Assembly: GCA_030628905.1 (NCBI GenBank)
Contig: DAOVQB010000077.1
Span: 1 to 18,491, forward strand
Direction of reading: 5' to 3'
Source: DAOVQB01 sp023128935
Lineage (GTDB): Bacteria > Eisenbacteria > RBG-16-71-46 > CAIMUX01 > WJJG01
Length of the DNA: 18,491 nucleotides
The notes beneath the pieces are model-generated. The model was not told the DNA's origin, did no database searches, and saw only the letters and a program-made list of their open reading frames with translations. Positions 1-5,817 of this stretch are shown here, one piece after another (the first letter of the stretch is position 1; each line of letters opens with the position of its first letter). Position numbers and translations under genes: made by a program.

Positions 1-1101
1 GCTGTCATCCGGGGAGCCATTCTCGCCGGATGCCGGACATATTTCGGCTACCCGATCACCCCGGCGAGCGAGATTGCTGAGACGGCAGCCAAGTACATGC
101 CCCTGGCAGGCGGCACATTCATACAGGCCGAGAGCGAGGTGGCCGCCATCAATATGGTCTATGGCGCTGCCGGGGCGGGGGTACGGGTCATGACCGCATC
201 ATCCGGTCCCGGGATCAGTCTGAAGCAGGAGGGTGTGTCTTATATGGCAGGGGCCGAGCTGCCAGGTGTGATCATCTCGGTTGTCCGCGCCGGCCCCGGC
301 CTGGGAAATATCGCGCCCGAGCAGGGCGATTATCATCAGGTCGTCTGGGGTGGCGGGCACGGCAACTACAAAACAATCGTCCTGGCCCCGAACTCGGTGC
401 AAGAGATGTCCGATCTGACTATGCTCGCCTTCGAACTGGCGGACAAATACCGCAATCCTGTCTATATCCTTACCGACGGCGCCATCGGACAGATGAAGGA
501 GCCCGTGGAGTTTCCTGATCCCGTTTCATCCCTGCCGGTGAAAGAATGGGCCGTGGGCGTGGGCAAGGAATTCAACGAGAACCTCATCTCCTCCATTTTC
601 TTGGATGGCGATGAGCTGGAGGCACACAACTTTGGCTTGCAGAAGAAGTATGAGCAGATGCAGGAGACCGAGGTTCGCTTTGAGGAATACCAAGTGGACG
701 ATGCCGAACTGGTCGTGGTGGGGTTCGGTATTGTGTCGCGTGTCTTGAGGTCTGCCATCGAAGTCCTGCGCAAAGAAGGACTAAAAGTTGGCCTGCTGCG
801 GCCCATCACCCTGTGGCCTTTTCCGGAAAAGAGGATCCAGGAGCTGGCCGAGGAGAGCCGGGTGCGGTGCTTTCTGACTGCCGAGATGAGCGACGGCCAG
901 ATGGTCAAGGATGTGCGGCTTTCCGTTCTTGGGAAGAAGCCAGTGGAACTCAACCGTCGCATGGGTGGCAATCTGATCGGGGTGCGCGAGATGGTTGATG
1001 AGATGAGGCGCTTGGTGGCGAGCAGGAAGGGGACCGGGGATATGTCCCAGGAGGGAGGGATCGATGCAGGTCAAGTTCAAGAAACCGGGCGGCTTCTGTG
1101 A
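1..1101 (+). CDS. vorB: 2-oxoacid:ferredoxin oxidoreductase, alpha subunit (VorB/KorA-like), 5' partial
   Basis: This is the alpha (pyrimidine-binding) subunit of a thiamine-diphosphate 2-oxoacid:ferredoxin oxidoreductase, which decarboxylates 2-oxoacids to acyl-CoA and reduces ferredoxin in the cytoplasm. The frame is open from base 1, and the family signature GYPITPASEI is read at bases 49-78, upstream of the first Met codon at 97. Only about ten N-terminal residues are therefore missing. Further family blocks are AESEVAAINMVYGAAGAG, SSGPGISLKQEG, AGPGLGNIAPEQGDYHQ and the C-terminal RPITLWPFP. The sequence most resembles subunits named VorB (branched-chain 2-oxoacid substrate), but KorA (2-oxoglutarate) is close and substrate cannot be settled from sequence. 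The gene overlaps the next one by 38 bp, so the two are in one operon and probably translationally coupled. A ferredoxin-like delta subunit gene would be expected upstream, outside the window. Confidence 0.93.
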   Translation, partial: AVIRGAILAGCRTYFGYPITPASEIAETAAKYMPLAGGTFIQAESEVAAINMVYGAAGAGVRVMTASSGPGISLKQEGVSYMAGAELPGVIISVVRAGPGLGNIAPEQGDYHQVVWGGGHGNYKTIVLAPNSVQEMSDLTMLAFELADKYRNPVYILTDGAIGQMKEPVEFPDPVSSLPVKEWAVGVGKEFNENLISSIFLDGDELEAHNFGLQKKYEQMQETEVRFEEYQVDDAELVVVGFGIVSRVLRSAIEVLRKEGLKVGLLRPITLWPFPEKRIQELAEESRVRCFLTAEMSDGQMVKDVRLSVLGKKPVELNRRMGGNLIGVREMVDEMRRLVASRKGTGDMSQEGGIDAGQVQETGRLL

Positions 1102-2506
1102 TGTCTACGAACGCAAGCCGGGGGCGGAGAAGACGCTCACGCACTACTGTCCCGGATGCGGTCACGGCAACGTCCACAAGTACATCGCCGAGGCGGTTGA
1201 GGATCTTGGAATACAGGACCGTACGATCTTTGTCAGCCCCGTAGGCTGCAGCGTGTTTGCCTATTATTACTTCGATACCAGCAATATCCAAGCCGCCCAC
1301 GGTCGGGCGCCGGCCGTTGGCACCGGGGTCAAGCGTGCCCGTCCCGACAGCATTGTCATCTCCTACCAGGGCGATGGCGATCTGGCCGCCATTGGGACCG
1401 CTGAGATCGTGCATGCGGCCAACCGCGGCGAGAACATGACCGTCATCTTCATTAACAATGCCATCTATGGAATGACCGGGGGCCAGATGGCGCCCACCAC
1501 GCTTGAGGGGCAGCGGACCACGACGACGCCTCTCGGCCGAAACCCGGCGAATGAGGGCTATCCCATCTGCGTCTGTGAGCTGATCAACTCGGTGCGGGCG
1601 CCGGTCTACATCGAGCGCGTCTCCCTAAAGGATGCGAAGCATCAGGCCAAGACGCGCAAGGCGATTCGCAAAGCCCTGATGTATCAGGTAGAGGGCAAGG
1701 GGTTCAGCTTGGTGGAGGTGCTGTCACCCTGTCCGACGGGATGGGGCGTGCCCCCTGTGGAAGCGCGCAAGTGGCTCGAAGATGCGATGGAGCCGGTTTT
1801 TCCATTGGGTGTTTTGAGGGATCGGGGCAGCGAGATAGAGGCCAGAGTCATCGAACCGCGGACATTCCCCACCGAGAAGATCCACGAGCTGCTCGATGTG
1901 CCTGCTCCAGGCGGCCAGGAAGATGGGACCAAGCAGGTCTCGATGGATCATGTGGACGAGAGACTCCGCAACCCGGCGATCAAGGTGGCGGGATTCGGTG
2001 GGCAGGGGGTGCTTCTCCTGGGGCTCGGCCTGGCGAGCACCGGCATGAAGGTTGGGTATCACGTTTCCTGGCTCCCGTCATACGGACCGGAAATGCGCGG
2101 AGGCACGGCCAACTGCAGCGTACACGTTTCCACGGATCAGATCGGATCGCCGAATGTCGTGGATATCGACATCCTGGCGGCATTCAATCTGCCGTCTCTC
2201 AAGAAGTTCGAGCCGGATGTGCGCCCTGGGGGTGCTATTTTCTACAACAGTTCCATCATTGACGAGAAGCCGAAAAGGGATGATATTGACACTGTGGCGG
2301 TGCCTGCTACCGGACTGGCCGATGAGCTGGGCAACACGAAAGCAGCTAACATGGTGATGTTCGGGGCCATTGCCGCCAAGACGGGCCTGTTCACGGTTGA
2401 TGAAGTGTGCATGTACCTTGACAGCTTCATTTCCAAGAAGAAGCTGCTCGCACTGAATGAACAGGCGGTCAGGAAAGGAGCCCAGTACATCAAGGATATG
2501 GGCTGA
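1064..2506 (+). CDS. 2-oxoacid:ferredoxin oxidoreductase, fused beta (TPP-binding) and gamma subunits
   Basis: This 480-residue protein joins two subunits that are usually separate. Residues 1 to about 275 are the thiamine-diphosphate-binding beta subunit, with CPGCGHGN near residue 30, GDGDLAAIGTAEI near 105 and NNAIYGMTGGQMAPTT near 130. Residues from about 305 to 480 are the gamma subunit, starting at AGFGGQGVLLLG and continuing through SYGPEMRGGTANC. The linker, about residues 275-304, is charged and Pro/Gly rich. The start ATG at 1064 follows GGAGGGAGGG at 1050-1059 and lies inside the end of the alpha gene. Together with that gene it supplies the alpha, beta and gamma parts of the complex. 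An internal Met (codon at 1943) lies just before the gamma part but has only a weak upstream ribosome-binding sequence. No stop codon separates the halves, so this is a true in-frame fusion in this sequence. Confidence 0.93.
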   Translation: MQVKFKKPGGFCDVYERKPGAEKTLTHYCPGCGHGNVHKYIAEAVEDLGIQDRTIFVSPVGCSVFAYYYFDTSNIQAAHGRAPAVGTGVKRARPDSIVISYQGDGDLAAIGTAEIVHAANRGENMTVIFINNAIYGMTGGQMAPTTLEGQRTTTTPLGRNPANEGYPICVCELINSVRAPVYIERVSLKDAKHQAKTRKAIRKALMYQVEGKGFSLVEVLSPCPTGWGVPPVEARKWLEDAMEPVFPLGVLRDRGSEIEARVIEPRTFPTEKIHELLDVPAPGGQEDGTKQVSMDHVDERLRNPAIKVAGFGGQGVLLLGLGLASTGMKVGYHVSWLPSYGPEMRGGTANCSVHVSTDQIGSPNVVDIDILAAFNLPSLKKFEPDVRPGGAIFYNSSIIDEKPKRDDIDTVAVPATGLADELGNTKAANMVMFGAIAAKTGLFTVDEVCMYLDSFISKKKLLALNEQAVRKGAQYIKDMG

Positions 2507-2547
2507 GAAGAGATGGGCTTTCCCTTCTGACCCTTTTCCCATAAGTA

Positions 2548-2590
2548 GTAGGTTGAGTGCCGCGCCGGGGCGTGGAACGTAGGAACCTAC
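2548..2590 (+). other. Imperfect hairpin between the oxidoreductase operon and the receiver gene
   Basis: GTAGGTT (2548-2554) pairs perfectly with AACCTAC (2584-2590). A GC-rich inner stem, roughly CCGCGCC with GGCGTGG, sits within the enclosed 29 bases. No T-run follows, and the structure ends ten bases before the ribosome-binding site of the receiver gene. It could be a leader structure or a factor-dependent end for the upstream operon. The pairing is seen in the sequence; any role is inference. Confidence 0.35.
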
Positions 2591-2617
2591 CAATCACGGA
2601 AGGAGGGCAGGTCAGGG

Positions 2618-3004
2618 ATGACTCCACTGGTCCTGATTGTGGAAGAGCAATCTGCGCTACGCAGGCGGTATGCGCGGTTCCTCCGCGATGAGGGCTATGA
2701 GGTAGTAACGGCTGCCAAGATCGAGGAAACGATCCCTCTAGCCAAGAGGCGATCCCCGAACGTCGTTGTGCTGGATCCGGAATCAGGCGGCGGCAAGGGG
2801 ATGGAGGCGGCCCACAAGCTCCTCAAAGCCGGTCTGCCGGCATCCCTCGTCTTCAACACATCCCACCCCATCAGCATGGAAACTGATTTCTCGACCTGGG
2901 TGGCCGACGCCTACACGGTGCGCACGCACGGCGTCGAGGAGCTGGGACGGACGTTGCGGAAACTCCTAGTCACCGCACCAGTCATGCCGGCAACGGAGAA
3001 TTAG
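2618..3004 (+). CDS. Stand-alone response-regulator receiver domain, degenerate active site
   Basis: This 128-residue protein is a single CheY-like receiver fold with no output domain. The start ATG at 2618 follows AGGAGG at 2601-2606. The N-terminal strand LVLIVEEQ has Glu9-Glu10 where active receivers usually have an acidic pair containing Asp. Asp53 in VVVLDPE is in the phospho-acceptor place, and Thr81/Ser82 in FNTSH fill the Thr/Ser switch position. The usual Lys-Pro near the end is replaced by Arg102-Thr103. The acceptor Asp is thus kept, while the metal pocket and the conserved Lys are altered, so phosphorylation is possible but doubtful. Single-domain receivers act by protein contact, but no kinase or partner lies next to it. 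It converges on the minus-strand gene that ends at 3094. Confidence 0.8.
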   Translation: MTPLVLIVEEQSALRRRYARFLRDEGYEVVTAAKIEETIPLAKRRSPNVVVLDPESGGGKGMEAAHKLLKAGLPASLVFNTSHPISMETDFSTWVADAYTVRTHGVEELGRTLRKLLVTAPVMPATEN

Positions 3005-3093
3005 GCAACCGCCAGCGAGAGGCGCATAGAATCGGGCAGACGAGGGTTTGTCCGGGAAGGAGGAGACTTGTCTGACAGCGATCTACGAGGAGC

Positions 3094-3612
3094 CTAGGCC
3101 GCTGCCAGGATCTTTTCCCTTGTGATCAAGTGCCGCTCCAGCTGCCCACAACCTTCATCAAGGACCCTGAAGAAGGACCTGGCTGTGCGGGGCGCCGTTG
3201 TGACCGTCGCACAGTGTTCGGTGAGGAAGTCTAGGCTCACCTCCAGGTCGTTGAGGATCAAGAGATCCACCTCCAGGATCTGATCCAGAACTCTTGTATC
3301 CAAAATCTCGCGGCTGAAGAACCCGTTGAGCGCGTGGTGACAGTAGCGGGCCGATTCAGCGGTGGTCTGAATTCGCATCTGCCGCTGGTCGAGATGCTCC
3401 ATGTGGTCTCCCCATTCCGCTTCTTGGATCCACCTATCGCGCATCTTCTCCAAGGTCTGAAGCATCTGCATGAGCTGGCCATATACGCGTGCCCTCAAGC
3501 GCGAATCTTCTTCCTGCCTCAGCTTCCTGTCCCTATAGCGCTGATAGCTTGGCACCAGGTAAGCCAGGTTCTCCAGGAAGCGCAGACCACTGGGTCGTTG
3601 TGGTACATGCAT
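3094..3612 (-). CDS. Helical protein of unknown function, 172 residues
   Basis: I do not recognise a characterised family. The protein is predicted soluble and almost wholly alpha-helical, with no signal peptide or membrane segment. The N-terminus, LENLAYLVPSYQRYRDRKL followed by a run of charged residues, is reminiscent of a widespread group of small uncharacterised proteins with a Pro-x-Tyr-x-x-Tyr then Arg/Glu-rich pattern; this is from memory and weak. The open frame runs further upstream, to 3681, but AGGAGAGG (plus-strand 3619-3626) lies six bases before the Met at 3612, and residues upstream of it would overlap the papain gene. The gene begins 31 bp after the end of the papain-like gene on the same strand, so co-transcription is likely. 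The meaning of pairing a secreted protease with a cytoplasmic helical protein is unknown. Confidence 0.7.
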   Translation of the reverse strand: MHVPQRPSGLRFLENLAYLVPSYQRYRDRKLRQEEDSRLRARVYGQLMQMLQTLEKMRDRWIQEAEWGDHMEHLDQRQMRIQTTAESARYCHHALNGFFSREILDTRVLDQILEVDLLILNDLEVSLDFLTEHCATVTTAPRTARSFFRVLDEGCGQLERHLITREKILAAA

Positions 3613-3618
3613 GGGAGG

Positions 3619-3626
3619 CCTCTCCT
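3619..3626 (-). promoter_or_regulatory. Ribosome-binding site fixing the start at 3612
   Basis: On the minus strand this reads AGGAGAGG and lies six bases before the ATG at 3612. It favours that start over the upstream in-frame Met at 3681, which would fall inside the preceding gene. Confidence 0.65.
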
Positions 3627-3643
3627 GCGTGCCCCTGCACGGC

Positions 3644-5464
3644 CTATCGTGTTTTCCTCTGGCCTGGGGCCTTGCGTGCAAGGCTGTTCTGGCTCGGGGT
3701 CATCAGGAATTGTGCCTTGAGTGCGCCCCAGCTGATCTGATGAACGCCGGCGGGGCCCTCCGAGCACGGGTTCGGGTCGCAGCACGGATCTTCACCCCGC
3801 CAGGTTCCGCCGGCGTTGCCGCAGGCGATCTCTGTCATGATCTGGCATGCTTCATCGAAACAGCAGGCGCACTCGGGATCCGGGGGCGAACATGGATTCG
3901 AGTCGCAACTATCTAGATCACCATGGAACTCGCCGCCGGCCTCCAGGCAAGCCTCCTCAGTGAGAAGAGAGCAACTGCCTGAGATACAACAGACGCCCTC
4001 AGGGGGAGGTGGTGGCGCATAGCATGGGTTGGGGTCACAGCTCTCAGTTCCCTCCAGCCACTCGCCGTTTAGCTCGGTGCACTCAACCTCAGTGAACAGG
4101 AAGCATTCCTCCAGCAGACAGCAGACCGCCGTAGCGGGGGTCGGTGGAACTTCGCAGGGGTTCGGGTCGCAGCTCTCGACTCCCTGTTGCCACTGCCCGC
4201 CGGCAGTGTTGCAGTCCGCCTGGTTCAGAACCTGACACTCCTCGCCGATGCAGCAGGCGTACTGGTCGACAGGCCCCGAGAGACCACAAGGGTCTGGGTC
4301 GCAGCTCTCGACCCCCTGTTGCCACTCCCCACCGGCGTTATCACACTCGTCTTGTGTCAGGATCTGACAAGCCTCACCGATGCAGCAGGCGTACTCGTCG
4401 GGTTCAGGGGGATTCAAGCACGGGTTGCCGGCGCAAGATTCCCAGTCTGAATGCCAGGTGCCCCCCATGGTCTCGCATTCGCGCGCGGTCATCAGAACGC
4501 AGGAGCCGCTGGGGCTGCAACAGGCGCGCTCGGGCCCAGGGTCGGCTGCACCCGGGGCCACATCAGCCCATGATGCGTCGCGCCCGAAGTTGCAGTCGGC
4601 CTCATATGCGATGTTGAATGTGCCGTCGCCGTTGGGACCGCCGTTTCCCCAACTGTTTTTGCAGATGAAATACCCGTCACCGGAATCGTCGTAGCCGACG
4701 ATCAGTACGGCATGCAGGCCCAGGTAGACAGCGGATTCGCGCACATAGGGAGTGGGATTCCCACCGGACCAGAAGTCCATGAAATCCTGATACACAGCGA
4801 AGCCCGTCCAGACCGGACCGTGCACCAAAGCGGACTTGATGTCTGCTACCGAGGCAGTCCCGCCGGTCTGAGGCAGCATGTGCCAGTCCGTGAGGTGCCA
4901 AGGAGCCAGAGATGGCGATTCGCAGGGCACGAGGGAGATCGATGGCGCACATTGGCGCGGTCCGCTAGCATCCCCAGCATCGTAGGAGAGATCGCTCTCC
5001 CAAATCAGCCCGAATTGCACGAGGAACTCGAAGACCGAGGCGCTTCCGCCGCAGCAACCGCTGAGGGTAACGAGATGCCCGTTGCAGTAGAATGAGGTCA
5101 TGGCGCAGGAAGTGGGGTGCTGCTCAGAGAGATCCACGTCCCCGCTGGCACCCTCGATGAGCATCATGGCTTCCGCCAGGCCAATCGCCGCGAAGGCATA
5201 GCAAGACCCGCAATTGTCCTGGTTCTTCGCTGGCGTGATGACCCCCTGGTCTCTCCAGTCCAAGCTCGAGGCACCGAAAAGGGATGCGCCAGGGGGCATT
5301 CCTTCTTTGGCGAGGACAATCGCACGATCGGTTGGAATAAACCCCATGGCGGGATGGCTATGGGCCGGGAAACCCGCCCCGGCCAGCAGGATAAGGGCCG
5401 CAAGCGTGGGCAGAATGCCCCCGCGGGCGTGTGGGATTCTTCTCCTAGCGCATATAGTTGCCAT
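3644..5464 (-). CDS. Secreted papain-like (C1A) cysteine protease with six Cys-rich repeats and a C-terminal tag
   Basis: This 606-residue protein starts with an Arg-rich signal peptide (residues 1 to about 37, hydrophobic core LPTLAALILLAGAGF). A papain-like domain follows at about residues 65-305. The catalytic Cys88 is in NCGSCYAF, His251 is in GLHAVLIVGY and Asn270 is in CKNSWG, so it should be active. No long I29-type propeptide is visible. Residues 313-567 hold six Cys-rich repeats of about 35 residues, and the chain ends with SWGALKAQF plus 20 extra residues. The Met at 5464 was chosen over one 15 codons upstream because AGGAAAG precedes it and the signal peptide then has normal length. 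It is probably exported and disulphide-bonded outside the cytoplasm, acting on unknown protein substrates. The tail looks like a read-through caused by one extra base near 3705. Confidence 0.9.
   Translation of the reverse strand: MATICARRRIPHARGGILPTLAALILLAGAGFPAHSHPAMGFIPTDRAIVLAKEGMPPGASLFGASSLDWRDQGVITPAKNQDNCGSCYAFAAIGLAEAMMLIEGASGDVDLSEQHPTSCAMTSFYCNGHLVTLSGCCGGSASVFEFLVQFGLIWESDLSYDAGDASGPRQCAPSISLVPCESPSLAPWHLTDWHMLPQTGGTASVADIKSALVHGPVWTGFAVYQDFMDFWSGGNPTPYVRESAVYLGLHAVLIVGYDDSGDGYFICKNSWGNGGPNGDGTFNIAYEADCNFGRDASWADVAPGAADPGPERACCSPSGSCVLMTARECETMGGTWHSDWESCAGNPCLNPPEPDEYACCIGEACQILTQDECDNAGGEWQQGVESCDPDPCGLSGPVDQYACCIGEECQVLNQADCNTAGGQWQQGVESCDPNPCEVPPTPATAVCCLLEECFLFTEVECTELNGEWLEGTESCDPNPCYAPPPPPEGVCCISGSCSLLTEEACLEAGGEFHGDLDSCDSNPCSPPDPECACCFDEACQIMTEIACGNAGGTWRGEDPCCDPNPCSEGPAGVHQISWGALKAQFLMTPSQNSLARKAPGQRKTR
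3700..3712 (-). other. Candidate one-base frameshift at the end of the papain-like gene
   Basis: The minus strand reads CAATTCCTGATGA here. As given it encodes Gln-Phe-Leu-Met and runs on for 18 more codons. Leaving out the T at plus-strand 3705 gives CAA TTC CGA TGA, that is Gln-Phe-Arg-stop, so the protein would end in SWGALKAQFR. The beta-helix protein in this window ends in SWGAIKAMFRE. Either a recent insertion or an assembly error would explain this. Confidence 0.5.
3764..4525 (-). repeat. Six tandem Cys-rich protein repeats within the papain-like gene
   Basis: The repeats have a period of 41-45 residues and a consensus of about 35 residues: Cys-Cys, four residues, Cys, then Thr, Cys, Gly-Gly-x-Trp and a closing ESCDPNPC-like block. 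Each unit carries six Cys, suggesting three disulphides per unit, and the linkers are Pro-rich. Units 2 and 3 are closely similar in DNA (around 4160-4215 and 4290-4350), pointing to a fairly recent duplication. Similar Cys-Cys repeats are known to me from planctomycete and FCB secreted proteins; their function is not established. Confidence 0.85.
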
Positions 5465-5468
5465 GGGA

Positions 5469-5475
5469 CTTTCCT
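5469..5475 (-). promoter_or_regulatory. Ribosome-binding site fixing the papain-like gene start
   Basis: On the minus strand this reads AGGAAAG and sits four bases before the ATG at 5464 (seven from its AGGA core). It decides between this Met and the upstream in-frame Met at 5509. Confidence 0.6.
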
Positions 5476-5509
5476 GCACATTTCGCCATGCTTGAGCTGC
5501 TGGTCCCAA

Positions 5510-5524
5510 CCCCCCTCAGGGGGG
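5510..5524 (-). promoter_or_regulatory. Strong C6/G6 hairpin in the leader of the papain-like gene
   Basis: Six C, a three-base loop and six G form a perfect stem, 46 bases upstream of the start codon. No T-run follows on the minus strand, so it does not look like an ordinary intrinsic terminator. It may affect mRNA stability or initiation. The stem is seen; the role is inference. Confidence 0.4.
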
Positions 5525-5817
5525 CGAACTTGTCGGAGGGCGCTAAGGTGCAAGGTCTATGCCCAAGGTGCCGAAGCTTCAGGACACCCCTTGCGGCATT
5601 GCGCAGCGCATCCGGGTGTGCGAATCCTGCGTGCAAGATGCGAGCAGGACCGATTTTGGGCGGGATGGGGTGTGGGGCGCGTGTCTCGTGCTAGCATATA
5701 CTTCGCAGAATGCACTAAAGGTGACAGCTCTCGCAGCCGATGGACGAGGTAGGGAAAAGGTCGCCGGCTCGGGAGATGGGGATCGCGCGTCAGGTGTTGA
5801 CGGGGGAGCGGTGACGC

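Larger units (their letters stand above)
5465..5817. other. Divergent intergenic region between the papain-like and NtrC-like genes
   Basis: These 353 bases separate divergent genes and must hold both promoters. A C6-TCA-G6 hairpin lies at 5510-5524 in the papain leader. For the plus strand, TATACT at 5697-5702 is a fair -10 box, without a convincing -35. No protein or RNA gene was recognised. Confidence 0.6.

Noticed and set aside
1943..2506. A separate gamma-subunit gene starting at the internal Met
   Set aside because: The frame is continuous with the beta subunit and no strong ribosome-binding site precedes the Met. It is treated as a fusion with a possible internal start.
5117..5752. 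A 211-codon plus-strand frame across the papain 1 start and the divergent gap
   Set aside because: It overlaps the signal peptide and catalytic region of papain 1 on the other strand and has no family resemblance.
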